DNA of 64,000 nucleotides from Emticicia aquatilis (GCF_014644295.1 NZ_BMKK01000016.1:56048-120047); one strand, 5' to 3'. Numbered from the stretch's first letter, positions 26,697 to 36,913 are shown. The notes: generated by a model not told the origin, from the sequence alone. Made by a program: numbers and translations.

Positions 26697-29600
26697 TCAA
26701 TTACATCCTCCTATTTCAGCCTTGAAAACTGAGCTTGAATTTGCTTGAAATCCTGCATTCAATAAAATCGAATTTCCTGCTTTGTAAATCGTATTGGCAG
26801 GCGATGAAATTTTATTAGTGGCAGTTATTGTTTGTGTCGCTTGATTAGTTGTTGTACCACTCGAAATATCATTCGTCGGGCTAACTAAATTTAAAGAAGC
26901 CGAAACTGCATTTAAGTTTGAGCCATTTGTTGTCCCAGTCAAGGTTTGGTTTGTAGAAACCACCCGAATTCTATAATTTGAGCCAACGGCAATATTCATC
27001 GGTATCGTACAAACTGCAACCCCAGCCGCTGGTGTACTACCAATAATTACAGGATTATCAAATGTGCCATTGGCATCTGACAGTTGTACATCAAACTGAT
27101 TGGCTGGATTAAACGCCCCTACCGTCGTAAAATTCACATTAAAAGTACTTCCTGCACATAGCGAATTAATTGTGAAAGTCGGTGTAGAAATACTGGCATT
27201 ATTGGCTACAACCGTAAACTGTGTGTCAACTGGCCCATAAACTACACTTCCTTGTCCGTTATCTTGACTGTATCCTGTTATAGTTAAAGTGTAGCTTCCT
27301 GGGCTTAGGTTTCTTCCCAATACATCATTTCCTGTATTATTAAACAAGGCAAATAATGGTATATTTTCAATGACTTCGTGTAAATATGGTAAACCAGTAA
27401 TTTTCATTCTGAAACTTTCTATCGGAACTGATGGGCAAATAGGATTGACAAGTACGGAAGTTTGTTCTGGCACTTCGGCAATCACCATATTATTTACCAA
27501 TGGAAATTTATAAACAAAAGGATTTCCTGCTTGAACATAGTCATATTCTACGAGCGACAAACAAGGATTATTTTCAGTTACAATTACGGCAGTCGTAGCA
27601 GTTGCAGTACATGAATTTTGAGTCACAACTACTGTGTAAACACCCGACATAGCCAAAGTAGCATTCGTGCGACTAATTGGGTTGATTGTACTTGAAAAAC
27701 CATTTGGGCCAGTCCAGCTATATGAGCTTCCGCCAGTAGCAGTTAACTGAATAGTTTGCCCAGTTAAATAAGGCCCTGTATTACTTGCTGTTGCAGCTAC
27801 TGTGGTAACTGTAATCGTGGCAACCGATGAGATAGCTTCTGGACATGCTCCATCTTTCACAACTGCTCGATACTTAGTTGTTTGTGTAAGATTATTGTAT
27901 GACAATGAAGTAGTTGTATTACTAATTGAGCTTGTATTTACAAAATTATCAGTAGAAGATTCCCAACGTACAATTGTTCCCGTGTGTCCGCTTAGGGTTA
28001 ATGTTCCTGCATTAGCACCCGTACATACGCTGGCGTCTGACGATACCGAACCACCAACTGATAAGCAATTTAGAGGAGAAATGGTGAGCGATGCGGGTTT
28101 TCTGATACTTGTGGCACATCCAACAAGGCCGCTACAACTTGCTTCTGCATAATAAATATAAGTGCCTGGGGCTGTATCTGTCGGGATATATTCCGAACCT
28201 GTACCGACGGCAGTCGTTCCAGTTGCACTACTATACCATGTTATTGTACTGTTTGCTCCCGAACCAGGTGTAAGTACAGTCACCGAAAAACTTTCAACAC
28301 AAAGAGGGTCAATACTGGCAGCATCGGCAGCAATTAAAGTCCAAGTACCATTAGGGTTAGAACCATTCAATGTTGACAGTGACTGTAATGGAGCAAAAGT
28401 ACCATTGGCAGGCAGAGAACCCAAAGCTGTTCCTCCATCTTCAAAAACTGTTGTTAAGCTGCCCAGCGGAGTCGTTCCAACTCCATAAGTATCAGTATCA
28501 ACCAAGTTAATAATGGAACCATTAGGTGCTTGAATTTTAAATGAAACCTCATCGTAATAAGGTTTCCCTGTACCACCAACTGTTCCACAATCATTTATCG
28601 AACCACCACTTCGTTTTCTCCAAGTTATAGAAACTTTTGTACTTCCAATACTTGTTCCAGCACCCGAGATAGTCACTTGAGGGTCTGTACCACTCTTTGT
28701 TCCTCCATCATAACCTATTACTGGCCCAGCGTAAGTTTCAGTTTTAGAGCCTGGACAAATGGCACTTGCTTGTAAACCATTTCCTGCTGTGATGGTAGTA
28801 CCTACCGTGATAGCACGACTAACGGTTGTAGGAGCAGGTGTACCTACTTTTACATTTATGGCCACAGGTGATGATGAAACTGTACAACCCAAGCGGCTTA
28901 CGGCAACTTTATAGCTTCCCGAAGCCTTAGCAACATACTGCGATTGAGTTGCTCCCGAAATCATCACATCATTTTTATACCATTGATATGTGTTATCAAC
29001 ACCAGTATTTGCTACAAGAATAGCAGAATCGCCCTCACAAAAAGTAGTTGGACGGCTTACCGAAATATTAGCAGTAGGACAACTTGTAGTCCCAATAATC
29101 GTTATGCGATGTTTTTGGTTATATGTACCTGCTACCGCATTTCCGCCATTTACATTGAGTGTGTAAGATAAATCTATAAACTCGTCTGCTTCGTTGAATG
29201 AATCATCATAAACACGCAAAGTAAATGATTGAGATAAGTTTGAAGCATTTAATGTAATTGGTGCAACATTGATTAAATCATAATCGACTCCTTCGATGGC
29301 AGTACCTGTCTTGGAGATATTTACACTCACAGGTTGTGAAGGAGCTTGGTCAACAACCAACGTAATCGGATAATCTTTATAATATTGATTGGTATTTATC
29401 GGAAAAATCGACTCTTTCTGACGAGCTATCGTTCCTCCAAATTTAAAATGTACTGTCGGAGTTGTTACGGGATCATTTACTTTAAAACTCCCTATACGAG
29501 TCTTAAAATCAACAGTTGCGGTAGCAGCATAGTATTCGGCAGTAAACCATAGCGTTTCTTCATCTGATGGGTCAGTGGTCATAGCCGAATAATCACCCCA

Positions 29601-31115
29601 TCTTCCCGAAGTGCTTGTTTGTGAGCCACCCGAAGCATGAAATAATTGTTCGGCACCAAGTGTACCTACTGGGTCTGATTTCTTTCTTTCGGCGTAGTAA
29701 ATATCAGGATAATTAGTTGAGCTTGACCTACTATACGCCAATGCGATATTTCCTTTTTGGTCAATTCCTGCACTGCCCATCCACCGATTAATGCCAGTAG
29801 TACCACTAATAGCTGTTGGAGAGTATGTTGATTGTTGATTGACCGTCCAAGGGCTTGTTGGTGTTGCTCTTGTAAGTTCATACCATCGGGTTGAGGCTTG
29901 ATAAGTTGATGCCGAGGTTGGATTTGAACCACTCACATTCACAGGATAATTCATTACCAATGATTCATAATCATCGAACCTTCGATAAACAATCCGACTC
30001 ATCATGCGGTCAGCTATGGCATCTAACATAGCAGTTGTACCTTGCTGTTCGATAGGATTTGATGATGGAGCCCTTCCATCAAAAGCTGCCACGGGAATAG
30101 TTGTTAAACTATTTAGGGTTGAATTCGATGGATTATTAAAATCAAGATTTAGTGTGCGAATCTGCAATTCATCAGTTCCGCCAAATTCATCAGCATTATA
30201 AGTAACAAATGTTGGTTTTGAGTTTGACTCAGGCATTTTGAACCCTTCTAAACTCACTGGCAAAAAACCTCCACTCGAAGGGTCATTAAATGCCACAGCC
30301 GTAGCGGTAGCTTCACCGTTGACCATTTTATTTCTATCAAAAGCCCAAAATCCTTGTCCAACATAGGCCGTTCCTGACACATTAAAATTGTGAGTAGTAA
30401 CTATATAACTATTATTCCAGATACCTACGTGCGGATAATCAGGGAATACTCCAGTAGTCTGAAACTCATAAATATTATAAGCACCTGTTGGGTCATTGGT
30501 TTGTGAGACACAGAAAATTAAAGATTCTCTACCAGCAGTAAACAAACTACTGAATTGTAATAAAATCCAGCGGTCGGCAATGTGGTCATAAAGCGTAATC
30601 GGGTCACCATCATCAGTTGAAGTAGATGCAATCTGGCTAAACTTTAGAGGTCCAACAAGTAAATTACCTGATTTATCATAAACTTTATGCACTAAATTAA
30701 TCATTTGCACTACATGATTTGGGCCAACACTCAAAACAGGGTCAGGAGGTGATAACTGGCCAAATCCAACCGCAATATTATCAGAAGTACCAGCTCCATC
30801 GAAAGAAGTGATGAGAGCATTAGTTCTTAAATTATTACTCAAGGTCTTAGCCGATTTTTGAAGAGCCTCATCAGCACTATTGGCTAATGGGTTTTCAACA
30901 GGGAATCTTACTCTTTTATTAATTTTGGCTCGTAATTCTTGGTATTTTGGATTACGGTCGGGCTTTCTTTTAGTATTAATTGGCTCAGGAGCTTTAATAT
31001 CTCTTAATTTAGGCGATACCCTAACGAGTTTACCTGTAAGGATATTCGATGGTTTTTGTTGGCCAAAAGCCATCATACATATTACAGAAAAAAACAGAAG
31101 AAAAATCTTTTTCAT
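26697..31115 (-). CDS. Giant secreted multidomain protein with shared C-terminal module
   Basis: 1472 aa. Signal peptide (IFLLFFSVICMMAFG). Residues about 95-540 form a beta-rich region with SVGPNHVVQM and DGDPITLYDHIADRWILLQF, as in propeller-like secreted proteins. About 555-675 resembles a Calx-beta domain, and 680-755 an Ig/PKD-like domain. About 770-950 resembles a proprotein-convertase P domain (GGSINDCGTVGG, NPNGTWTLIAADA). Further Ig-like domains reach about 1180. Residues 1185-1472 form a module also found at the end of the 1930-aa protein here (EYDYVQAGNPF, SPTNDISSG, TATNKI, FKAEIGGCN). Cell-surface display is inferred; no standard T9SS tail is visible. A TAATTTTG -7-like element lies at 31244-31251. 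Confidence 0.85.
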   Translation of the reverse strand: MKKIFLLFFSVICMMAFGQQKPSNILTGKLVRVSPKLRDIKAPEPINTKRKPDRNPKYQELRAKINKRVRFPVENPLANSADEALQKSAKTLSNNLRTNALITSFDGAGTSDNIAVGFGQLSPPDPVLSVGPNHVVQMINLVHKVYDKSGNLLVGPLKFSQIASTSTDDGDPITLYDHIADRWILLQFSSLFTAGRESLIFCVSQTNDPTGAYNIYEFQTTGVFPDYPHVGIWNNSYIVTTHNFNVSGTAYVGQGFWAFDRNKMVNGEATATAVAFNDPSSGGFLPVSLEGFKMPESNSKPTFVTYNADEFGGTDELQIRTLNLDFNNPSNSTLNSLTTIPVAAFDGRAPSSNPIEQQGTTAMLDAIADRMMSRIVYRRFDDYESLVMNYPVNVSGSNPTSASTYQASTRWYELTRATPTSPWTVNQQSTYSPTAISGTTGINRWMGSAGIDQKGNIALAYSRSSSTNYPDIYYAERKKSDPVGTLGAEQLFHASGGSQTSTSGRWGDYSAMTTDPSDEETLWFTAEYYAATATVDFKTRIGSFKVNDPVTTPTVHFKFGGTIARQKESIFPINTNQYYKDYPITLVVDQAPSQPVSVNISKTGTAIEGVDYDLINVAPITLNASNLSQSFTLRVYDDSFNEADEFIDLSYTLNVNGGNAVAGTYNQKHRITIIGTTSCPTANISVSRPTTFCEGDSAILVANTGVDNTYQWYKNDVMISGATQSQYVAKASGSYKVAVSRLGCTVSSSPVAINVKVGTPAPTTVSRAITVGTTITAGNGLQASAICPGSKTETYAGPVIGYDGGTKSGTDPQVTISGAGTSIGSTKVSITWRKRSGGSINDCGTVGGTGKPYYDEVSFKIQAPNGSIINLVDTDTYGVGTTPLGSLTTVFEDGGTALGSLPANGTFAPLQSLSTLNGSNPNGTWTLIAADAASIDPLCVESFSVTVLTPGSGANSTITWYSSATGTTAVGTGSEYIPTDTAPGTYIYYAEASCSGLVGCATSIRKPASLTISPLNCLSVGGSVSSDASVCTGANAGTLTLSGHTGTIVRWESSTDNFVNTSSISNTTTSLSYNNLTQTTKYRAVVKDGACPEAISSVATITVTTVAATASNTGPYLTGQTIQLTATGGSSYSWTGPNGFSSTINPISRTNATLAMSGVYTVVVTQNSCTATATTAVIVTENNPCLSLVEYDYVQAGNPFVYKFPLVNNMVIAEVPEQTSVLVNPICPSVPIESFRMKITGLPYLHEVIENIPLFALFNNTGNDVLGRNLSPGSYTLTITGYSQDNGQGSVVYGPVDTQFTVVANNASISTPTFTINSLCAGSTFNVNFTTVGAFNPANQFDVQLSDANGTFDNPVIIGSTPAAGVAVCTIPMNIAVGSNYRIRVVSTNQTLTGTTNGSNLNAVSASLNLVSPTNDISSGTTTNQATQTITATNKISSPANTIYKAGNSILLNAGFQANSSSVFKAEIGGCN

Positions 31116-31504
31116 ATCAAATTAGCGATTTTGGAGTTCAATCAGCTGAACATATAGCTTGAATTGTGTTAAAATTAAGTAGTTAGGTTTAGTTTACACT
31201 AAAATAAATATCTTATTTACTTAACGGTTACAATACACATGAGCAAAATTAGTAATCTTTGGGCAAATAAAAAGCCTGTACAGTTTAATGAGTAAAATAC
31301 AAATGAAGGTTTTGCAAGAAGCCTCATTTAAGTTTAAGAATATTTTGCTTAGTATAAATGTAAAATTAAGTAACAATAAAATTCCATATTCAAGGAACGA
31401 ACATTGCCGAAGCGAAAGACAAAGTTTGTATTTCTCAAAACAAATACTTTTGGAAATAGAGCATATATTTACTTATTTGCAATTCCATTTTAACCTTACT
31501 ACTT
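31116..31504. other. Divergent intergenic region, no gene seen
   Basis: 389 bp, AT-rich, separating the giant secreted gene (minus) from the sugar transporter (plus). A minus-strand -7-like TAATTTTG (complement of 31244-31251) is the only regulatory signal I can point to. A 75-codon open frame in it has no recognisable features. Confidence 0.5.
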
Positions 31505-33091
31505 ATGCAAAATAATCGTTCTCATCTTTACACCCTCATGACCGTTTGGTTCTTTTGGAGTTTTGTAGCTGCATCAAACGGAATTTTGATACCCTTATTC
31601 AAAGAAAAATTCACACTTACGCAGACACAAGCCCAACTCGTTGACTTTGCATTTTATGCAGCATACTTCATTGGCTCGGTACTTTATTTGATATTTTCAC
31701 GCATCATGGGTGGCGATATTCTCAATAAAATAGGCTATAAAAATGGTATCGTAATTGGTCTTTTGATTTCGGCCGTTGGTACGCTCCTTTTTTATCCAGC
31801 CGCCCAAACAGCTTCATACAATTTGCTTCTTTCGGGATTATTTATCGTAGGATTAGGTTTTTCGCTACAACAAACTGCTACCCAACCTTTTATGATTGCC
31901 CTTGGGCCGCCAGAAACAGGTGCTCAACGTATCAATTTAGGTGGTGCAGTCAATAACTTAGGAGGTACCATCGGGCCAGCTTTAGTTTCGTATGCCATCT
32001 TTGGTTCAATTTCAAAAGATGCCGCAGCAAATGCTTCAATCGAAGACGTGAAAGTGCCGTATCTTATCTTAGGTGTTTTGTTTGCTTTGATGGCATTGTT
32101 TTTCTGGGTTTCAAAACTTCCTCGCATCAAAAACGACGAAGACGTTCAAGTAAGTAATATCGTAATCGGACTTCCTTTGGCATTTTTGGTCTTGTGTGTG
32201 GGTGTTGCAGTTGCATTTTCAATCGAAATAGCCATCACATTTACATTCGTACTCATGACAGTCTTGATGATTGGCTACATGATTTATTCGTTGGCAGGAA
32301 AATCGGGGGCAGTTCAAAATGCAGGTTCGGTACTTAGCTACCCACAAGCAGTTTTAGGTATGACCGCTATCTTTGTTTATGTGGGTGTTGAAGTAACGAT
32401 TGGCTCAAATCTAGGCGAATATTTAAAGGAAACGCAGAACTTAGATTCTTCACAAATCTCAAAATATGTTTCGCTCTTTTGGGGAAGTATGATGATTGGC
32501 CGCTGGACAGCCTCAATCGGAAACTTCAATCCATCAGAATCAATGAAAAAAATCCTTACGGTTATCGTACCATTTGTGGCATTTGCAATTGTTTTGATTG
32601 TTAATTCATTGTATAGTGGCGATGTAAGCGATTTATTCCCTTATGCTGCATGTGTAGCAATCATGATTTTGGCATACTTTGCCAGCCAAGAAAAACCCGT
32701 ACGTCTATTATTGATATTTACGGCACTTGGAGCAATTATGTCGATTATCGGGGTAATGACAACTGGTAAAATTGCTCTTTTCTCACTGATTTCGGGAGGT
32801 CTATTCTGCTCGGTTTTATGGCCAAGTATTTTCTCATTGGGAACTGCTGGACTTGGTAAATTCACTAATCAAGGGGCAGCTTTCTTGATTATGATGATTC
32901 TCGGAGGTTCAATTATCCCTGTTGTGCAAGGAAAAGTTGCCGATTCATTCGGTATTCAGCAATCATACCTTTTGGCAGCAGGTTGTTTTGTTTACTTATT
33001 TATTTTTGGAATTGTTGTGCAAGGAGTTTTACGTAAACAAGGAATTGACTTTGATAAAGAAGTAGTAAAAAGTGGCGGAAAAGGCCATTAA
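31505..33091 (+). CDS. FucP-like sugar MFS transporter
   Basis: 528 aa with about 12-14 membrane segments. The opening TVWFFWSFVAASNGILIPLFKEKF, the run YAAYFIGSVLYLIFSRIMGGDILNKIGYKNG, and the segment GLGFSLQQTATQPFMIALGPPETGAQRINLGGAVNNLGG (about residues 118-156) match the FucP/glucose-galactose proton symporter group. Extra hydrophobic segments in the middle make it longer than E. coli FucP (about 438 aa). The sugar is unknown. It could supply the FGGY kinase encoded at 40549, but they are not adjacent. Followed by a strong bidirectional terminator. Confidence 0.9.
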   Translation: MQNNRSHLYTLMTVWFFWSFVAASNGILIPLFKEKFTLTQTQAQLVDFAFYAAYFIGSVLYLIFSRIMGGDILNKIGYKNGIVIGLLISAVGTLLFYPAAQTASYNLLLSGLFIVGLGFSLQQTATQPFMIALGPPETGAQRINLGGAVNNLGGTIGPALVSYAIFGSISKDAAANASIEDVKVPYLILGVLFALMALFFWVSKLPRIKNDEDVQVSNIVIGLPLAFLVLCVGVAVAFSIEIAITFTFVLMTVLMIGYMIYSLAGKSGAVQNAGSVLSYPQAVLGMTAIFVYVGVEVTIGSNLGEYLKETQNLDSSQISKYVSLFWGSMMIGRWTASIGNFNPSESMKKILTVIVPFVAFAIVLIVNSLYSGDVSDLFPYAACVAIMILAYFASQEKPVRLLLIFTALGAIMSIIGVMTTGKIALFSLISGGLFCSVLWPSIFSLGTAGLGKFTNQGAAFLIMMILGGSIIPVVQGKVADSFGIQQSYLLAAGCFVYLFIFGIVVQGVLRKQGIDFDKEVVKSGGKGH

Positions 33092-33108
33092 TTTTACATA
33101 AATATCAA

Positions 33109-33144
33109 AAAAAGGCCACTCTTATCATCAAAAGTGGCCTTTTT
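33109..33144. terminator. Bidirectional intrinsic terminator
   Basis: AAAAAGGCCACT (33109-33120) pairs with AGTGGCCTTTTT (33133-33144), between the transporter and the convergent patatin gene. Confidence 0.88.
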
Positions 33145-33166
33145 AGTATATAAACTCCAAAACATT

Positions 33167-34069
33167 TTAACTTACTTTATTCAAAAAAACTTGAGTGGCT
33201 TTCAATCCAGAATCATATAGCTGTTGTGCTTGGGCTTGAGTAATATCAAAATCAGTTGCCGCAATACCTAAATCATCAATTTTGATGGTTCGAGATTCTT
33301 CAAATTTATTTTCGTTTACCATCACATTTTGCGAGTTCATCAATGACTCAAAAACTGACTTAATGTATAATTCAAGATGAGAAATACCAAATGTTAAGTC
33401 ATTGGGTTTATCATCATTAGGGTTCAAATCAGTCAAGAAAAAACCAAGCGTTGCATCAGGGGAATCTACCGAATCGAAAGTATCAATTGGATAATTATAC
33501 ATTACCCCCCCATCGACATAGATGTGATTATTGGGATTTCCGTCAGGAAACTTCCAAGCTCTAAAAAACATCGGAATCGACATCGAAGCACGTACTGCTT
33601 CGGCAATTTTTACATCGGGAGTAGTTTTTACTGAAAAAACTTGAATCTGTTGTAAATTCAAATCAGTTGAAAACACCTTTAAGGTTGTCCCAAATTTATC
33701 ATTTACACCTTTAAAAGTGATATTTGGGTCGATTCCCTGCTTTGTAAGAAAAACCTTAAACCAATCATCTAAAAAATAATCTCCTTCGTAAGGCCCAAAA
33801 TGGTTGGCAAGGTCATTTAAGAAATTGAAAACGCCTCCTTTATCTTTAAAATCATTGTAGTTGGTTGTACTTAGAAAAGTTTTTAGAGCATCCGAACTAA
33901 TCCGACAAGCTGCTAATGCCGCCGTAATTGCCCCTGCCGATGTTCCTGCAAAACGAGTAATTTGAGAAATAACATTTGCCTCTTCGAGGGCCTTCAATGC
34001 TCCTACATAAGCAATTCCTTTTACGCCACCACCTTTAAAGACGAGATTTTTATAAGGGTATGTTTTCAT
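33167..34069 (-). CDS. Patatin-like phospholipase
   Basis: 300 aa. The oxyanion loop KGGGVKGIAYVGAL (about 12-25), the nucleophile elbow GTSAG with Ser44, and the catalytic Asp in VDGGVMYN are all present. This Ser-Asp dyad hydrolyses acyl esters of membrane lipids. No signal peptide or extra domain is visible, and the protein is shorter than outer-membrane patatins such as PlpD, so it is probably cytoplasmic. It ends at the transporter terminator. Role in lipid turnover, defence or virulence cannot be told. Confidence 0.92.
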   Translation of the reverse strand: MKTYPYKNLVFKGGGVKGIAYVGALKALEEANVISQITRFAGTSAGAITAALAACRISSDALKTFLSTTNYNDFKDKGGVFNFLNDLANHFGPYEGDYFLDDWFKVFLTKQGIDPNITFKGVNDKFGTTLKVFSTDLNLQQIQVFSVKTTPDVKIAEAVRASMSIPMFFRAWKFPDGNPNNHIYVDGGVMYNYPIDTFDSVDSPDATLGFFLTDLNPNDDKPNDLTFGISHLELYIKSVFESLMNSQNVMVNENKFEESRTIKIDDLGIAATDFDITQAQAQQLYDSGLKATQVFLNKVS

Positions 34070-34297
34070 GATATAATAGTGTTAGGTATTGAAGAAATTA
34101 AAACAAGGCTAAATTAAACAATTTCGATATTTCAAATTTGAACTACTAAATCTTTATTATTACAAAGTAATTGATAATCAATCCTACGAATAAGGGTATA
34201 AACGCCTATTTGACAAAACAGGTATTTTTACGTATTGTAGCACTACCAAAAAATTCTATATTTGTATTGTTTCACTCTAATAAAAAATTTACATACT

Positions 34298-34660
34298 ATG
34301 TCACAGCAAAAGCCCCCTATTTACGATGAGCCAATAGACCCAGAATTGGCAAAAAATTATGCAGAAAATTATTTATACAATAAACATTTCAAGCCAGAAG
34401 ACTTTACAGCTTTTTACTTCCATCGTGATGAAATACAAATAGTATTAGACAAGAATCCTGACAAAGAATACATCAAGTTTACTTTAGGCATGAAATATTT
34501 AGACCATATTGGTGAAAAAGGAAGACTTTATGGCTGTGTGATGATGTCGAATGCTACTTTAGTAATCGACGAAGAGAATCCTCAAAAAATTAAGCTCTTA
34601 GGGGAAGGAGATGAGATTTATGATTACAGTCATCCAGTTCCACCATATCCGGGCGAGTAA
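34298..34660 (+). CDS. Small protein of unknown function (120 aa)
   Basis: 120 aa from the ATG at 34298. I do not recognise it. It is acidic, with no membrane segment or signal, and has alternating charged and aromatic residues (ELAKNYAENYLYNK, GEGDEIYDYSHPVPPYPGE). The core IKFTLGMKYLDHIGEKGRLYGCVMMSN could be a small alpha/beta domain. It is followed after 73 bp by a 7-TM protein, then a histidine kinase and response regulator, all on the same strand, so it may belong to that signalling unit. Coding status rests on its length, context and normal composition. Confidence 0.7.
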   Translation: MSQQKPPIYDEPIDPELAKNYAENYLYNKHFKPEDFTAFYFHRDEIQIVLDKNPDKEYIKFTLGMKYLDHIGEKGRLYGCVMMSNATLVIDEENPQKIKLLGEGDEIYDYSHPVPPYPGE

Positions 34661-34733
34661 TAAATCCACTCAATCTTAAAATAAGCAAGTGTTGGGGTAT
34701 CTCCCTTCACTTGCTTTATACCTATTCATTCAG

Positions 34734-35384
34734 ATGGTAAATTCAATTTTAATATGGCTGTTGGATTATGTACAATATGTACTAATTTTTTCTATAACTA
34801 TTGCCCTTATCAGATATAAATATTTAACAAATGAGTTAAAATTTATTTGGTATTTTCTCCTTTTAGGAGCTTTCTCTGAGATTTCAACTCGCTCACTTTC
34901 TTACTACTACCCAAAACTTAATACCCTACCAGGCTTACATCTTTATACTATTTTAGAGTTTCTGTTTATTGGATTATTCTATCATCAATTTTTCGGTAAT
35001 TTTTTCAATCGAAAAATCTTACCTTATATCATTATTGGTTTTATTTTATTAGCACTAATCAATGCTTTTTATGTTCAAGGTATCTTCAATTTTAATACTT
35101 ATGCCAGCGGTTTAGAGGGCATTATCGTCATTTTCCTATCCTTATTGTGCTTTTACAAAATGTTGATAGAATTAGATACTCGTGAACCAACAAAACAACC
35201 AATTTTTTGGATTAACTCGGGTTTTTTGTTTTACTTTGCAGGTAGTCTTTTCGTCTTTATTCTGAGTAATTTCATTATGAAAGACAATTATTTGCTATCG
35301 CTTGCATGGGGTATGCACGCCTTTTTGATGTTAATCTTACACTTATTTTTAGGAATTGGACTATGGCACAGTCATCGTCGGTAG
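34734..35384 (+). CDS. Seven-helix membrane protein of unknown function, overlapping a histidine kinase gene
   Basis: 216 aa from the ATG at 34734 (a GTG at 34689 would add 15 residues). Hydrophobicity gives seven segments: about 5-27, 36-58, 68-90, 96-118, 122-144, 155-178 and 185-208. There is no clear family match; it is compact and lacks large loops. The last 22 bp overlap the start of the histidine kinase gene, so translation is probably coupled. The best guess, from context only, is a membrane sensor or partner for that kinase, which itself has only one membrane segment. Confidence 0.78.
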   Translation: MVNSILIWLLDYVQYVLIFSITIALIRYKYLTNELKFIWYFLLLGAFSEISTRSLSYYYPKLNTLPGLHLYTILEFLFIGLFYHQFFGNFFNRKILPYIIIGFILLALINAFYVQGIFNFNTYASGLEGIIVIFLSLLCFYKMLIELDTREPTKQPIFWINSGFLFYFAGSLFVFILSNFIMKDNYLLSLAWGMHAFLMLILHLFLGIGLWHSHRR

Positions 35385-36154
35385 ATTTGTACGTTTTATT
35401 ATTTGGAGGCACTATAGCCATGATGCTTTTGGCATCGGGGGTTGTAGGGTTTATCTTGTTGTATCAACGCCGAATCATTAGACAAGACCTTGCCTTTAAA
35501 GAGGCCGAAGCAAAACACCAACGTGAACTTTATCACGGGACACTCGAAGCTATCGAAACGGAACGAAAAAGGCTTGCCCGTGACCTCCACGATGAAGTCG
35601 GGGCATCACTATCGGCACTGAGATTACTGGTTGGACAAATGCAACAAGCCCCAACTGAAAATAGCCTTATTGAAAGCATTAGTACAAAATCTAAAACCTT
35701 AATCGACAATACGATTGATAATGTAAGACGTATATCTAACGATTTACTACCTCAAGGATTGGAAGAATTCGGGCTGCCGTATGCTGTAGAGGGTCTGTGC
35801 GAAAAAACCATGGAACTTTCGGATATTAATATTTATCTGAAAGCCGAAAATCTACCACAAATCGACACTAAAGTAAGCTTAGTTGTATATCGACTCATTC
35901 AAGAATTACTCAATAATGCAGTTAAACACTCAGAAGCAGGAACTGTATTACTTACATTAAAGACCGAGAATAATGGCCTCGAAATAGAATACAAAGATAA
36001 TGGTAAAGGTTTTGACTTTGCTGAAGCCTATCAAAAACGCAGTTTAGGCTTAAAAAATATCGAAACTCGAACTAAAATGATAAACGGCACAACAAAATTT
36101 GAAACAAAACCCAATGAAGGGCTAAAGCTCATCGTAAGCATCCCTTTGAACTAA
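35363..36154 (+). CDS. Sensor histidine kinase, HisKA_3 (NarX/LiaS-like)
   Basis: 263 aa from the ATG at 35363. One N-terminal membrane segment (about 9-33) leads into a coiled-coil-like helix, then the HisKA_3 box ERKRLARDLHDEVGASLSAL with phospho-acceptor His76. The ATPase domain contains IQELLNNAVKH (N box), YKDNGKGFDF (G1 box) and LGLKNIETR. No sensor domain is present; the upstream 7-TM protein overlaps its start. It is followed after 77 bp by a matching NarL-type response regulator, so the two form a two-component pair. Confidence 0.93.
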   Translation: MAQSSSVDLYVLLFGGTIAMMLLASGVVGFILLYQRRIIRQDLAFKEAEAKHQRELYHGTLEAIETERKRLARDLHDEVGASLSALRLLVGQMQQAPTENSLIESISTKSKTLIDNTIDNVRRISNDLLPQGLEEFGLPYAVEGLCEKTMELSDINIYLKAENLPQIDTKVSLVVYRLIQELLNNAVKHSEAGTVLLTLKTENNGLEIEYKDNGKGFDFAEAYQKRSLGLKNIETRTKMINGTTKFETKPNEGLKLIVSIPLN

Positions 36155-36231
36155 AAACTTTATACATCTAACAAGCCTATTATTAGTATGTTATATCACA
36201 GTTTACAGATTCAAAACCATTTCCAATAACC

Positions 36232-36906
36232 ATGAAAACCATAAACGTAGCCATTGCCGACGACCAAGTGTTGTTTCGCAAAGGTATGATTTCAATCGTT
36301 AACTCATTTGAAAATATAAAGATTATTCTTGAAGTTGATAATGGAAAAGCTCTCATAGAGGCTATTGAAGCAGCCGAAATTAAGCCAGACATCGTCCTTC
36401 TTGACCTTTCAATGCCCGAACTCAACGGAGTTGATACAACCAAGATTCTTCATCAGAAATTTCCCGATATAAAAATCATTATATTATCGGTGTATAGTGA
36501 AGACCGTTTCGTTACTCACCTTATGGAATTGGGTGTAAATGCTTATCTATTTAAAAACGTTGAACCCGCCGAAGTAGAAAAAGCCATTTGGGCAGTTATT
36601 GAAAAAGACTTTTATTTCAATGAAGCATTTTTGGCCGCCATGAAAAACAGGCTTACTGGCAAAAAACCCCGTTTGTTGATTCAAGATGATATTCCTTCTA
36701 CCCTAACCCAACGAGAGCTTGACGTACTTGATTTGATTTGTAAGCAACATACAGCTCAAGAAATTGCCAATAAACTCTTTATTAGTGTTCGTACTGTCGA
36801 TGGGCATCGCAATAATTTACTTGAAAAAACTGGCATGCGAAACACTGCAGGATTGGTGGTTTTTTCAATCAAAAATAACTTACTCGACCCAAGTACATTA
36901 TTGTGA
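36232..36906 (+). CDS. NarL/LuxR-family response regulator
   Basis: 224 aa. Receiver domain with acidic pair Asp10-Asp11, phospho-acceptor Asp58 (DIVLLDLSMPELNG), and conserved Lys in YLFKN (about 105). C-terminal LuxR helix-turn-helix from LTQRELDVLDLICKQHTAQEIA to DGHRNNLLEKTG (about 160-205). Works with the histidine kinase just upstream. Target genes are unknown; the convergent Crp and desaturase genes are possible by proximity only. Confidence 0.95.
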   Translation: MKTINVAIADDQVLFRKGMISIVNSFENIKIILEVDNGKALIEAIEAAEIKPDIVLLDLSMPELNGVDTTKILHQKFPDIKIIILSVYSEDRFVTHLMELGVNAYLFKNVEPAEVEKAIWAVIEKDFYFNEAFLAAMKNRLTGKKPRLLIQDDIPSTLTQRELDVLDLICKQHTAQEIANKLFISVRTVDGHRNNLLEKTGMRNTAGLVVFSIKNNLLDPSTLL

Positions 36907-36913
36907 TTAGGAA

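Noticed and set aside
27802..28488. Plus-strand open frames of 108-116 codons inside the giant secreted gene
   Set aside because: They overlap a well-supported 1472-aa gene on the other strand and have the biased composition of an antisense shadow.
31288..31515. 75-codon open frame in the gap before the sugar transporter
   Set aside because: No recognisable domain or signal, AT-rich composition, and it runs into the transporter start. Most likely chance.
33167..34069. Patatin gene as the effector of an antiphage system (e.g. CBASS or similar)
   Set aside because: No cyclase, TIR or other defence gene is adjacent; it is isolated by a terminator and next to metabolic genes.
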